DNA of 64,000 nt from an uncultured Eubacteriales bacterium (GCA_902786815.1 CADADV010000002.1:1-64000), one strand, 5' to 3'; counted from the first letter of the stretch, positions 10,601-19,068 are shown. The notes: generated by a model from the sequence alone, not told the origin. Made by a program: numbers and translations.

Positions 10601-11192
10601 TTTCCCCGATGATATCCTGGACGCGGTCCATGTTCTGGGTCGTGGACGCCAGCTTTCTCTCTGCTTCCGCCTTTCTTGTACGGTAAGCGACAACGCCGGC
10701 CGCTTCCTCGAAGATTTCCCGGCGCGACTCGGTGTTGTTGCTGATGATTTCTGAAATTTTTCCCTGACCGATCAGAGAATAACCGTCTACGCCGATTCCG
10801 GTATCCATGATGAGCTCACGGATATCCCGCAGTCTGCACTGGTTTCCGTTGATATAGTATTCGCTCTCTCCGGAGCGGAACATTCTTCTGGTGATGGCGA
10901 CTTCTTTGTAATCGATCGGCAGTGTGCCGTCACTGTTATCGATGTACAGGGTGACCTCGGCCATGCCGCGGGACTTTCTGCTGTCCGTTCCGTTGAAGAT
11001 GACTTCTTCCATCTTGCCGCCGCGCAGCATCTTCGGGCTCTGCTCACCCAGGACCCATCTGATCGCGTCGCTGATGTTGCTTTTGCCGCTGCCGTTCGGG
11101 CCGACGATTCCGGTAAGGCCCTCGTTGAATTCAATTGTTATGGGTTCTGCAAACGACTTGAACCCGTGCATCTCGATTTTCTTAAATAGCAT
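7641..11192 (-). CDS. smc: Chromosome segregation protein SMC
   Basis: SMC is the ATPase of the ScpAB condensin that organises and segregates the chromosome. The 1183-residue length is typical. The head halves carry Walker A GPNGSGKSN (31-39) and the C-terminal signature LSGGEKT with Walker B CILDEVEAALDD. Between them are two long coiled coils rich in Glu, Lys and Arg, and a globular hinge at about 500-680 with the Gly-rich GAITGGRF motif at its end. The ATG has AAGGAGA upstream inside rnc and overlaps the rnc end by 11 nt. scpA and scpB are not in this window. Confidence 0.98.
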   Translation of the reverse strand: MLFKKIEMHGFKSFAEPITIEFNEGLTGIVGPNGSGKSNISDAIRWVLGEQSPKMLRGGKMEEVIFNGTDSRKSRGMAEVTLYIDNSDGTLPIDYKEVAITRRMFRSGESEYYINGNQCRLRDIRELIMDTGIGVDGYSLIGQGKISEIISNNTESRREIFEEAAGVVAYRTRKAEAERKLASTTQNMDRVQDIIGEIEGRIDGLREESEKAQEYLELRDRNKSLEINIILKNVEGLERKNESMEEDLRNIVFNLQRLKNEKERIEEEIGEAGSKNETLENISVDAREALIRAIDKLNLAVNKSDVDKEKMSAIEDNTARISEEIKTLEEKKEREEANAVSFMQQKEEADRQAAEAEEALNGIIERYNAVADDLSRFGEEADEARNEIFRLNAEITACRSEIGSMQLISDTLQRRETALQSERDAGEDTEKQAREDLQRAQKERDELAEQAETLLKEIEETADAYEKAMEEERRLSRSAEDLRLSLGRMSARLKTIEEMESNYEGYSNAVKHVMKAGMSGIHGVVAELIQVPAGYETAVETALGQSLQNIVCEDDTSARRAIRSLKENKAGRMTFLPRKSIRGREKPDPSLKDQPGFVGFAPECISYDKKYENIISYLLGRVVVVRDLESAVNISKQERDILTVTMEGEIINARGAITGGRFKHKTANILDRRAEMARLDKEIKEGTRKQEEYSDELDDLKIEIKGYEEEIRSLDENQRSIESSLMLKENAIRIAEGALEDMKSSAGKVDKELQNIRQEQENNAAAIDRVNADIAAKEAAVKDAEAACEEKNRQYENKKTEARGISEEITTARILVNTCGEKKAHADDIADRINDSIAEITSDLETRKLRLELLEEERSQITEGHMNIDEMIGELEAEKTAAEEHLQTVTDEKSALTARLAELNKDKDELSGKIQTFQDQKYDLDVRKAKQDTQLETYKEKLWEDFEVSYIQAMEFKSEDFVMSRAVKENRQIKGRLRELGEVNVGAIEEYKQVSERYEFLTNERADVQKAMDDLNGIITEMDKTIKKRFRESFDQIVVNFEKQFQVLFGGGHAELRLSDENNPLEASIDIVAQPPGKKLQNINLLSGGEKTLTAIALMFAVLQAKPTPFCILDEVEAALDDANIDRFIKCLRQFEGIQFTLVTHQKATMEHADVLYGVTMPEKGVSKVLSLSLEDDLSKYSN

Positions 11193-11871
11193 GTTGTCTC
11201 CTTGAAAGCGCAGCCCTCGCAGCGTTCTGCTGGGCCTGCTTTTTACTCTTCCCTTCCCCTTCGGCAGCCTGGCTGCCTGCTACGATCAGTTTGACCGTAA
11301 ACACCTTGTCATGGTCCGGGCCGCTCTGGCCCGCATCCACGTACTGTATATCTCCCGCTGACAGACCTTCTGCCTGCAAAAGCTCCTGCAGCGCGGTTTT
11401 ATAGTCTTTGGTCACTGCCCTGCCTTCTCTGACTTCCCGCAGTCCGTCTGCCAATAGACCCAGCACGACATCTCTTGCCGCTTCATATCCTCCGTCCAGG
11501 AACACGGCGCCGATCAGCGCCTCGACTGCATCTGACAGAATCGAAGGTCTGCTGCGGCCGCCGGACTTTTCCTCGCCTGCGCTGAGCCTGAGGTGCTCCC
11601 CGATTCCCCGCTGCATGGCGACTTCAAAAAGAAATTTCTCACAGACGAGGCTTGCCCTTGTTCTTGAGAGAAATCCTTCTTCTCTGCCGGGAAACATCCT
11701 GTACAGCTCCTCGCCTGCGATCGCGTCAAGCATGGCGTCACCGAGAAACTCCATTCTCTCGTTGTACTCCGCACTGTTTTTTTCTCTGGCGTAGGAGCTG
11801 TGGGTCAGGGCCGTTTCCAGCAGTTTTTTATCCTTGAAATGATATCCGATTTTTTCTTCAATGCTTTTCAT
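11182..11871 (-). CDS. rnc: Ribonuclease III
   Basis: RNase III cleaves double-stranded RNA and processes rRNA precursors. The 229-residue protein has the catalytic domain with signature ERMEFLGDAMLDAI (about 40-53) carrying the metal-binding Glu and Asp, a second acidic site in ILSDAVEALIGAVFLDGG, and a C-terminal dsRNA-binding domain (about 155-225, ending AEGEGKSKKQAQQNAARAAL). It lies 7 nt after plsX and overlaps smc. In related genomes acpP usually sits between plsX and rnc; it is absent here. Confidence 0.97.
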   Translation of the reverse strand: MKSIEEKIGYHFKDKKLLETALTHSSYAREKNSAEYNERMEFLGDAMLDAIAGEELYRMFPGREEGFLSRTRASLVCEKFLFEVAMQRGIGEHLRLSAGEEKSGGRSRPSILSDAVEALIGAVFLDGGYEAARDVVLGLLADGLREVREGRAVTKDYKTALQELLQAEGLSAGDIQYVDAGQSGPDHDKVFTVKLIVAGSQAAEGEGKSKKQAQQNAARAALSRRQHAI

Positions 11872-11878
11872 ACAGAAA

Positions 11879-12895
11879 TCAGTCTTCTTCTATATATTCG
11901 GCTACGTCGAGCATCTCCTGCTTGATGATGTCGACGACGTTCTCTTCTGCGTAAGGCATTCCCCTGAGGATGGCGCTCTTGACAGCGCGTGCTGTCGACG
12001 AGCCGTGCATCTTGATGACCGGACCCGATACGCCCAGCACCGGAGCGCCGCCGTATTCCTCGTAGTCGAATTCATCCTTGAGTCCGCTGAGTTTCGATTT
12101 GATCAGCGCGCCGCCCACCATTGCCTTGACATTGCTCTTCAGGGTATCCTTGATCAGCTTGAATATGCTTAAGGATACGCCCTCTGTCAGCTTGAGAATA
12201 ACGTTTCCGGTAAATCCGTCGCAGACGATGACATCGCAGACGCCTTTCGGAACATCTCTTCCCTCAACATTTCCGATGAAGTTCAGTTTGGAAGCGCTGA
12301 GCATCTGGTAAGCGTCCTTCGTCACACTGGTGCCTTTGCTTTCTTCCGCTCCCAGGTTCACGAGTCCGACCCGGGGATTTGATCTTCCCCAGACTTTCTC
12401 GACATAGACACTTCCCATGAGGCCGTACTCAAGCATGTTCCTGGCTTTGGATTCGGAACTCGCGCCCGCGTCCACCAGCATGCAGGGATCGCCGCCTGTC
12501 ATATCGGGATAGATGCTGGCCAGCGCCGGTCTGTCCACTCCCCTGATCCTGCCGAGCAGCAGTCTGGATCCTACGATCAGGGCACCGGTGTTCCCTGCGG
12601 AAACAAACATGTCGCCTTCACCGTCCCTGAGCATATTGAGCCCGACCACGAGAGAAGAGTCCTTCTTGTGACGGATCGCCTTGACCGGACTGTCCTCCAT
12701 GGTGATGACTTCATTCGCAGGAGCGATGCTGATCTGTTCGCCTTTGTATTTGCATTTTTTCAGCTGCTTTTCGATTGCATCCGGCTTCCCGACGATGATG
12801 ATCTCATCCTCGATTTCTTTCGCTGCTTCTACAGCGCCCTTGACGATTTCTTCCGGGGCGTTGTCGCCACCCATTCCATCCAATATGATTCTCAT
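11879..12895 (-). CDS. plsX: Phosphate acyltransferase PlsX
   Basis: PlsX converts acyl-ACP to acyl-phosphate, the donor used by PlsY. The 338-residue protein starts MRIILDGMGGDNAPEEIVKGA, the family N-terminal signature, and has the conserved SAGNTGAL, ASIYPD and DGFTGNVILKLTEG segments. It is peripheral to the membrane in the known family. With plsY and gpsA in the same transcription unit, three steps from DHAP to lysophosphatidate are co-located. It follows rpe by 1 nt. Confidence 0.97.
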   Translation of the reverse strand: MRIILDGMGGDNAPEEIVKGAVEAAKEIEDEIIIVGKPDAIEKQLKKCKYKGEQISIAPANEVITMEDSPVKAIRHKKDSSLVVGLNMLRDGEGDMFVSAGNTGALIVGSRLLLGRIRGVDRPALASIYPDMTGGDPCMLVDAGASSESKARNMLEYGLMGSVYVEKVWGRSNPRVGLVNLGAEESKGTSVTKDAYQMLSASKLNFIGNVEGRDVPKGVCDVIVCDGFTGNVILKLTEGVSLSIFKLIKDTLKSNVKAMVGGALIKSKLSGLKDEFDYEEYGGAPVLGVSGPVIKMHGSSTARAVKSAILRGMPYAEENVVDIIKQEMLDVAEYIEED

Positions 12896-12896
12896 T

Positions 12897-13556
12897 TTAG
12901 ATGCTCCTTATCTTACTGATGAACTGCTTCGTCGTTTCTGTGATGTCCGGTGTTTTGAACACTGCCGAACCTGCAACGATGATATCTGTTCCGGCTGAGG
13001 CGAGTTCCTGCACGTTGTCCAGGTTCGCGCCGCCGTCGACCTCGATTTCGAAATCCAGTCCTTCTGCTCTTCTGACTTCAGATAATTCCCTGATTTTTTC
13101 CAACGCCGACGGGATGAATTTCTGACCGCCGAATCCAGGATTGACAGACATGATCAGGACCATATCAAGATCCTCGATGATATAATCCAGAACGGAAAGC
13201 GATGTGGCCGGATTCAGGGAAACGCCTGCCTTCACGCCCAGGGATTTGATGTGCTGCACCGTCCGGTTCAGATGTACACATGCTTCCTGATGCACGGTGA
13301 TGAACGCCGTATTGTCAGTCATAAAATCTTCCAGGTAGTCGTCAGGGTTCTCGATCATCAGGTGCACGTCGAAGGGCAGGTTCGTCTTGCCCAGAAGGCT
13401 CTTCATGACCGCCGCTCCAAACGAGATGTTCGGTACGAAATGCCCGTCCATAACATCCACGTGGATATAGTCCGCGCCGCCTGCTTCGATCTGTGCCACT
13501 TCTTCCGCCAGCTTTGAAAAATCTGCCGAAAGAATCGATGGTGCCAGTTTTTTCAT
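12897..13556 (-). CDS. rpe: Ribulose-phosphate 3-epimerase
   Basis: Rpe interconverts ribulose 5-phosphate and xylulose 5-phosphate in the pentose phosphate pathway. The TIM-barrel protein starts MKKLAPSILSADFSKLAEE and has the metal-site motifs HVDVMDGHFVPN and VHLMIENPD, plus MSVNPGFGGQKFIP and a C-terminal phosphate loop VAGSAVF; 219 residues is normal. I chose the ATG at 13556, not the longer open frame, because GGAGG lies 9 nt upstream and the ATG overlaps the rsgA stop as ATGA. The rsgA-rpe order is widely conserved in Firmicutes. Confidence 0.96.
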   Translation of the reverse strand: MKKLAPSILSADFSKLAEEVAQIEAGGADYIHVDVMDGHFVPNISFGAAVMKSLLGKTNLPFDVHLMIENPDDYLEDFMTDNTAFITVHQEACVHLNRTVQHIKSLGVKAGVSLNPATSLSVLDYIIEDLDMVLIMSVNPGFGGQKFIPSALEKIRELSEVRRAEGLDFEIEVDGGANLDNVQELASAGTDIIVAGSAVFKTPDITETTKQFISKIRSI

Positions 13557-14407
13557 TTTAAGAGTTCCTCCATCTGTTCCTTGTAGGAATTGTAACGGCT
13601 CTGTGCGATTTTCCCTTCTTCCAATGCCCGCTTCACTGCACATTCAGGCTCCGCCAGATGCCTGCAGTTATCGTATCTGCACTGCCCCGCGAAAGCTCCG
13701 ATCTCCGGATAGAGGAACTGCAGTTCCTCTGCGTCTGCAGTCAGGATGTCAAAGGATGTGAATCCCGGCGTGTCGAAGATCATGGTGCCTTCTTCATCCA
13801 GCGCGAAGAGCTCACTGTGTCTTGTAGTATGCTTTCCCCGCTGGGACTTTTCGCTGATCGCACCTGTCTCCATCAGCGCCTCCGGATGCAGCCTGTTGAG
13901 GATCGTGGATTTCCCCACGCCCGACGCTCCGGCAAGGACCGCCTTCTTCCCTTTGATCAGCTGCCGCAGCCTGATGAGGCCTTCTTCCATGCCTTCACCG
14001 GTGCACACGACCGGATAAAGGGGCCCGTAGATCTGCATCAGTTCTTCCTGTTTTCCCTTCAGGTCGCATTTGTTGATGCAAAAGACGATATCCGTGTGCG
14101 CTTTCTCGGCCATGACCAGAAAACGGTCTATGGTCCGCAGGATGGGTGCTGGCCGTTTGGCAGCCGCCACGATCACGAAGCAGTCCACATTTGCCACAAA
14201 GGGGCGGATAAACCAGTTTTTCCGCGGCAGGATCTCCGTGACGAGAGTGTTATCCTCCTCCGTTCCGATCTGGAAACGGACCTCGTCGCCGACTGCAGGT
14301 TTTATGCCCTGCTCCTTAAAGGCGCCCTTCGCCCTGCATCTGTATACTGTTTCGCCGGATTTCACATAATAAAACCCGGCGATTCCTTTGATTATTGTTC
14401 CATTCAT
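13553..14407 (-). CDS. rsgA: Small ribosomal subunit biogenesis GTPase RsgA
   Basis: RsgA is a circularly permuted GTPase that acts late in 30S assembly. The 284-residue protein has an N-terminal OB fold, then G4 NKCD before G1 GASGVGKST and G3 DTPGFTSFD, which is the diagnostic permuted order, and a C-terminal zinc-binding module with CRYDNCRHLAEPEC. It starts 4 nt after prkC. No convincing SD is visible before the ATG at 14407, so translation may depend on coupling to prkC. Confidence 0.96.
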   Translation of the reverse strand: MNGTIIKGIAGFYYVKSGETVYRCRAKGAFKEQGIKPAVGDEVRFQIGTEEDNTLVTEILPRKNWFIRPFVANVDCFVIVAAAKRPAPILRTIDRFLVMAEKAHTDIVFCINKCDLKGKQEELMQIYGPLYPVVCTGEGMEEGLIRLRQLIKGKKAVLAGASGVGKSTILNRLHPEALMETGAISEKSQRGKHTTRHSELFALDEEGTMIFDTPGFTSFDILTADAEELQFLYPEIGAFAGQCRYDNCRHLAEPECAVKRALEEGKIAQSRYNSYKEQMEELLK

Positions 14408-14411
14408 TCTA

Positions 14412-16190
14412 TTAATCTGCAGGATGATCAGGATCGTCGTACTCAGGTTCCGTTTCCGTTGTCGTCGGCGGCGCTGTCGTCGTCGTAGTCGTTGTTGTCG
14501 TCGGTTCCGGTCCCTTGCTGACTCTCAGTTTCACTGATGATCCCTTATCGATGGATGCACCCGCATCGTACTGCTGCCACATGACTTCACCCTCTGCGTA
14601 AGAGGAACTGTAGTCGTAGCTGATCTTCCCGGTCTTCAGCCCGGATGTCGAAAGTTCATTCTCTGCATCATCGAGGGATTTCCCTACCAGATACGGAACT
14701 TCCGCCTTTGCCTTGGATCCGTCGCTGACTTCAACATCGATAGCTGTTCCTTTCTCTACCTCGGTGCCTGCCTTCGGATTCTGGCTGAGTACGGTCCCTT
14801 CCGGCTCATCGCTGGCCCTCGTCGTGACTGCACCCAGTTTGAAGCCCGCTGCTTCGAGGTAATCGGACAGGTCGTCTTTCATCTTTCCTGTCAGATCCGG
14901 AACGCTGCCGTCTCCGAGGCCTTTGCTGATATTGACGGTGATAGTGCTTCCTGTCTTGATGGTCTGGCCGGCTTCAGGCGTCTGGGATACGATGAGTCCT
15001 TTGTCGACTTCATCACTGATCACCTCTTCGCCCTGTTTGATCTTGATGTCCATCTTCTCGGCCATATCCTGCGCCTGCTGCATGGTCATTCCCTTGAAGT
15101 CCGGAGCCTTGATCTCTTCTCCGCCCATCAGGAAAATGGCTGCAACCAGTCCCAGAATGACCGCTGCGGCGATCGCCGCTATGATGATGATCCGTTTCTT
15201 GTTCTTCTTGTTGATTTCTTTTTCCTTGCGGCCTTCTCCGCCGTATCCTTCATCGTCGCTTTCGCCGTCATCATAATCTGTTTTGGCGATCGGAACGCCT
15301 TGCTTCGGCGGACGGATCTGCGTCGTGTTTCTGCCGCTTCCGCCCATGAGGACGGAGTCGCCTACTACGCTGCCGACAAATTCGAGATTGTTCAGCGCTT
15401 CGATGAGATCGTCTGCAGAAGCGTACCGGTTGACCGGATACTTATCGCAGCACTTCATGATGATGTGCTCCAGCGCCGGCGGAACGCCGCTGACCAGTTC
15501 AGACGGCGGCGTCATCTCACTGTTGATGTGCTGCAGGGCGATGTTCACGGGATTGTCCCCGTCGAAAGGAACCTGCCCCGTCAGCATCTCGTACATGACG
15601 ATGCCCAGGGAATAGATATCTGATTTTTCATCCACATATCCGCCTCTGGCCTGCTCCGGTGAGAAGTAGTGGACCGAACCGACGATGCCGTCGGTGTTAT
15701 CCACGATGGTCGCGGCGTTGACTGCCTTTGCGATACCGAAGTCCGTGATCTTCGCCGTTCCGTTCGGCGTGATCATGACGTTGTGCGGCTTGACGTCCCT
15801 GTGGATGATGTGATTCTTGTGGGCGAAGGCCAAAGCCGACGCGATCTGTTTGGAAAGGGCGATGACCTTCGGATAGGCCATGGGTCCCTGCTCCCGTATG
15901 TAATCGCTGAGCGCCCGTCCTTCTATCAGTTCCATTACGATATAATGGATGTTGCCTTCTCTTCCTACGTCGTAGATGTTGACGATATTCGGATGGCTCA
16001 TGCTCGCTGCGTTCTGCGACTCACGTCTGAAGCTGTCGATGAACTTCTGGTCGCTGATGAACTCCGGTTTGAGAATCTTGATGGCTACAAATCTATTGAG
16101 AAGTCTGTCTTTGGCCTTGTAGACCACAGACATACCTCCTTCTCCTACTCTCTCGAACAGTTCATATCTGTTTGCGAGTACTTTGCTCAT
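14412..16190 (-). CDS. prkC: PASTA-domain serine/threonine protein kinase (PrkC/Stk1 type)
   Basis: This transmembrane Hanks-type kinase senses muropeptides or lipid II in the family and controls growth, cell wall and translation. The 592 residues contain a kinase domain with Gly loop GEGGMSVVYKAKD (about 17), VAIKIL, catalytic loop HRDVKPHNVM (about 134), DFGIAK and activation-segment GSVHYFSPEQARG, a basic juxtamembrane stretch, one membrane helix (about 335-357) and three extracellular PASTA domains (about 362-560). The C-terminus is a Thr/Pro/acidic tail with nine consecutive Thr. The ATG has AGGAGG upstream. Phosphatase gene stp is upstream, the standard pairing, but a 136-nt spacer with two strong hairpins separates them. 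Confidence 0.97.
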   Translation of the reverse strand: MSKVLANRYELFERVGEGGMSVVYKAKDRLLNRFVAIKILKPEFISDQKFIDSFRRESQNAASMSHPNIVNIYDVGREGNIHYIVMELIEGRALSDYIREQGPMAYPKVIALSKQIASALAFAHKNHIIHRDVKPHNVMITPNGTAKITDFGIAKAVNAATIVDNTDGIVGSVHYFSPEQARGGYVDEKSDIYSLGIVMYEMLTGQVPFDGDNPVNIALQHINSEMTPPSELVSGVPPALEHIIMKCCDKYPVNRYASADDLIEALNNLEFVGSVVGDSVLMGGSGRNTTQIRPPKQGVPIAKTDYDDGESDDEGYGGEGRKEKEINKKNKKRIIIIAAIAAAVILGLVAAIFLMGGEEIKAPDFKGMTMQQAQDMAEKMDIKIKQGEEVISDEVDKGLIVSQTPEAGQTIKTGSTITVNISKGLGDGSVPDLTGKMKDDLSDYLEAAGFKLGAVTTRASDEPEGTVLSQNPKAGTEVEKGTAIDVEVSDGSKAKAEVPYLVGKSLDDAENELSTSGLKTGKISYDYSSSYAEGEVMWQQYDAGASIDKGSSVKLRVSKGPEPTTTTTTTTTAPPTTTETEPEYDDPDHPAD

Positions 16191-16204
16191 AACTTCCTCC
16201 TAAT

Positions 16205-16244
16205 GGAGTCGCCACAGCGAACTTCTGTGAGCTGATGGGACTCC
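16205..16244 (-). other. Stem-loop just ahead of the prkC ribosome site
   Basis: Minus-strand RNA would pair GGAGTC with GACTCC and, inside, CACAG with CTGTG, giving a stacked hairpin ending about 9 nt before the AGGAGG of prkC. There is no U-tract after it, so it is not an intrinsic terminator. Role unknown; translation control or mRNA processing are possible. Confidence 0.6.
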
Positions 16245-16253
16245 TTATGCTTT

Positions 16254-16300
16254 AGCGGCCCAGGAACGCGTCCGTCAGGGCGCGCGACTGGCTAGCCGCT
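16254..16300 (-). other. Long GC-rich stem-loop in the stp-prkC spacer
   Basis: AGCGGC/GCCGCT, CCAG/CTGG and CGCG/CGCG pair in register to give a 47-nt hairpin with a small asymmetric bulge. No U-run follows on the minus strand. Together with the hairpin at 16205-16244 it fills most of the 136-nt gap in an otherwise tightly packed operon. Confidence 0.6.
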
Positions 16301-16326
16301 AGTCGTAGTAAATATGTCAATGGGAT

Positions 16327-17067
16327 TTACACCCTGATACTAATCACTGTGATATTATCTCTGCCTCCTGCGAGGATCGCCTCATCCACGAAGTCTGCGC
16401 AAAGATCATTCATCTTCGTGTTGTTCTCACAGGCGTTCTTCAGCAGTTCTGTCATTCTGTCCTCACCGACCTCACCATAAAGCCCGTCGGAACAGAGGAT
16501 CATAATATCTCCTCTCTCCAGCGCGACCTTGTAAAAATCCGGTTCTGCCTGCGGCTCGGCGCCCAGCGCCTTCGTGATCACATTTTTCTGGCTGTGGCTT
16601 TCTGCCTCTTTCGCTGTGATGATGCCTTTGTCGATCAGCTCATTCACATAGGTGTGATCCTTTGTGATGCGTTTCAGCTTGCCGCCTCTGAACAGATATG
16701 CCCTGCTGTCTCCGATGTTCGTCACGTACGCATTTCCATCATGAATATAGGTCATGACGATGGTCGTGGCCATACCTCTGTAATGGAGATTTTCCTGATT
16801 CATTTCGAAAACGTCCCGGTTGGCGGAATCTACTGCCTCTGTGAAAAACCCGAAGATTTCCTCAGGAGTCTTGCAGTTTTTCAGATCGCCCGCCTTGACG
16901 AAGGACGCCAGTGACTCGACCGCCGTGCTGCTGGCGATCTCTCCGGAATTGTTTCCGCCGACGCCGTCCGCCACAATGTAGACGTCCTGATTCGGGATCA
17001 GGAAACACGCGTCTTCGTTATTCTTTCTAACGACTCCTCTGTTGCATTTGAATCCTATTTGCAGCAT
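16327..17067 (-). CDS. stp: PP2C-family serine/threonine phosphatase
   Basis: Stp dephosphorylates the targets of the PASTA kinase encoded next to it. The 246-residue protein is a bare PPM/PP2C catalytic domain without membrane segment. Metal-site motifs are VRKNNEDAC (about 13), VADGVGG (about 33), ILCSDGLYGEV and GGRDNITVISIRV at the C-terminus. GGAG precedes the ATG and overlaps the rsmB stop region; the gap to rsmB is 4 nt. Confidence 0.96.
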   Translation of the reverse strand: MLQIGFKCNRGVVRKNNEDACFLIPNQDVYIVADGVGGNNSGEIASSTAVESLASFVKAGDLKNCKTPEEIFGFFTEAVDSANRDVFEMNQENLHYRGMATTIVMTYIHDGNAYVTNIGDSRAYLFRGGKLKRITKDHTYVNELIDKGIITAKEAESHSQKNVITKALGAEPQAEPDFYKVALERGDIMILCSDGLYGEVGEDRMTELLKNACENNTKMNDLCADFVDEAILAGGRDNITVISIRV

Positions 17068-17071
17068 ATTG

Positions 17072-18364
17072 TTACTCCATCAGTTCGTCTCTCTTCATCA
17101 CGCAGATGAAGAAGCCGTCTGTTCCATTTACGTTTGGCAGAAGCAGTGTTCTCTCAACCTTCTCGAAGTCCTTGTGCTTCCTGAGGAAGGTATCGACGAC
17201 CTTCTCGTTTTCTTCCGGGTTGATCGTACATGTGCTGTAGACCAGCGTGCCGCCCGGTTTGACATAGCTGGACGAAGACGACAGGATCGCGAGCTGCTTG
17301 TCCGGCAGCAGTTTCATCTCCTTCGAATACTCTTTGTACTTGATCTCAGGTTTTCTCCTGATGACCCCGAGGCCCGAGCACGGAGCGTCGACCAGTACCC
17401 TGTCTGCTTTCTTATTCATTGTGGAATCCACTCTCGTAGCGTCCCATGATCTGGTTTCGATATTGGTGATGCCGAGTCTTGCCGCTTCCTTGTCGACAAT
17501 GTCAAGTTTTCTGCGGTAGATATCCGACGCGATGATCTTGCCCGTATTGTTCATGCGCTCTGCGATGGCCGTTGTCTTGCCGCCCGGAGCAGCGCACACG
17601 TCCATGACCACATCGCCCTGCCTTACGCCGATCTTCTCGGACACGAGCATGGACGCTTCATCCTGCGGTGTGAACAGGCCGTAAGCGTACAGATCGCTGT
17701 CCAGGATCTTGCTGCCTTTGACATACAGCGCGTTCTGGCAGATCTTGCCGTCTTCCGCTTCGAAGCCTCTTTCTTTAAGCACCTTCTTCAGATCTTCCTT
17801 TCTGATCTTGAGCCAGTTTGCCCTGACCGTAAGCGGCGGTGTCTCGTTGCCGGCATCCAGAAGCTTTTCGACGAAGCTCACGCTGTAGTACTTGAGCCAG
17901 AGTTCGATGATCCACGGAGCATAGGAATACTTCACGGACAGATAGTTGATTTCATCTTCATCTCTTGTCGGGAGTGTCAGATAGATTTTCTTGTTCTGGT
18001 ATTCTCTGAGAACGCCGTTGATCAGGCCTGCTTTGCCTTTGCAGTATTTCTTGGCCAGATCCACGCTCTCGCTGATAGCTGCGTATTCGGGGACTTTGTC
18101 CATGTAACCCAGCTGATAGATGCCCATGCGGAGAATGGTGAGTTCCTGTATCCGCAGGCTGTCGATGCCTTCCTTCAGGAGCTGGTCAATGTAGTGATCC
18201 AGCGTCAGTTTTCTCTCCAGGACGCCGTACACCAGCTCTCTTACAAAAGCAGGAGAGCCCGGTTTGTTCACTGCGATTTTGTGGTTCAGGGCTATGTTCG
18301 AATAAGCCTTCTTTGATTCTACGTCCAGTAATGTCTGGTATGCGGTCTTGCGGTTGTTATCCAT
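17072..18364 (-). CDS. rsmB: 16S rRNA m5C967 methyltransferase RsmB
   Basis: RsmB methylates C967 of 16S rRNA with S-adenosylmethionine. The 430-residue protein has an N-terminal NusB-like RNA-binding domain (about 1-130) and a C-terminal Rossmann methyltransferase with SAM loop DVCAAPGGKTTAIAE and the two active-site cysteines in VDAPCSGLG and VYSTCTINPEENE. The start ATG overlaps the preceding stop as TAATG with a GGGGGA ribosome site. In many Firmicutes rlmN follows; here stp follows directly. Confidence 0.96.
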   Translation of the reverse strand: MDNNRKTAYQTLLDVESKKAYSNIALNHKIAVNKPGSPAFVRELVYGVLERKLTLDHYIDQLLKEGIDSLRIQELTILRMGIYQLGYMDKVPEYAAISESVDLAKKYCKGKAGLINGVLREYQNKKIYLTLPTRDEDEINYLSVKYSYAPWIIELWLKYYSVSFVEKLLDAGNETPPLTVRANWLKIRKEDLKKVLKERGFEAEDGKICQNALYVKGSKILDSDLYAYGLFTPQDEASMLVSEKIGVRQGDVVMDVCAAPGGKTTAIAERMNNTGKIIASDIYRRKLDIVDKEAARLGITNIETRSWDATRVDSTMNKKADRVLVDAPCSGLGVIRRKPEIKYKEYSKEMKLLPDKQLAILSSSSSYVKPGGTLVYSTCTINPEENEKVVDTFLRKHKDFEKVERTLLLPNVNGTDGFFICVMKRDELME

Positions 18365-19068
18365 TAGCTGTTGTTCCCCCTTATCAGCAATAATCTGATG
18401 AGCGTCAGAAGGGACACCGACAGAGCGGCGACATACGTCATCGCCGCAGCCGAAAGCACCTTCCTGGCTCCTCTCACTTCTGATTCATCAACTATATCAA
18501 GCGCAACAAGCTGCTGAAGCGCACGCTTGCTGGCATCGAATTCTACTGGCAGTGTCACCGTGTGGAACAGAACGACGACTGCGAACATGATCACTCCGAT
18601 ATTGAACAAGGATCCCCCCATCGCCTGCCCTGCGCACACGAGGATGATTCCGATCATGATCACCGGCATCGATATCGCAGACACCACATTGACTGCGGGC
18701 ACCATCGCGATCCTGAGCTTCAGAAAAGCGTAGTTGGATCCGTCCTGCATGGCGTGTCCCGATTCATGGGCGGCGACCGCCACAGCTGCGACCGAGGAAC
18801 TGTTGTGCGTTCCTTCGGACAGGTGCATCACATCCTTCGTAGGATCATAATTGTCTGTGAGATTTCCCGGTACGATCTCGATCGGCACATGACCCATGCC
18901 GTTGCTGTTCAGGATCATTCTGGCAGTCTGCCCTCCGGTGATCCCTTTTCTTGTGGCAACACGCGAATAAGCAGCGTAAGTGCTCTGCACCTTACGCTGT
19001 GCGTATACGGTGAATATAATTGCCGGTATCAGAATGATGAACGTTGGGTCAAATCCATAAAACATCAT
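18364..19068 (-). CDS. Membrane zinc metallopeptidase of the YugP family
   Basis: A 234-residue integral membrane protein with the zinc protease motif HESGHAMQD (HExxH, about residue 123) between membrane segments; about four hydrophobic helices, including an N-terminal one (FIILIPAIIFTVYA). It matches the neutral zinc metallopeptidase family represented by B. subtilis YugP, whose substrate is unknown. Its place between fmt and rsmB is common in Clostridia, which suggests co-expression with translation genes without revealing a role. Confidence 0.88.
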   Translation of the reverse strand: MMFYGFDPTFIILIPAIIFTVYAQRKVQSTYAAYSRVATRKGITGGQTARMILNSNGMGHVPIEIVPGNLTDNYDPTKDVMHLSEGTHNSSSVAAVAVAAHESGHAMQDGSNYAFLKLRIAMVPAVNVVSAISMPVIMIGIILVCAGQAMGGSLFNIGVIMFAVVVLFHTVTLPVEFDASKRALQQLVALDIVDESEVRGARKVLSAAAMTYVAALSVSLLTLIRLLLIRGNNS

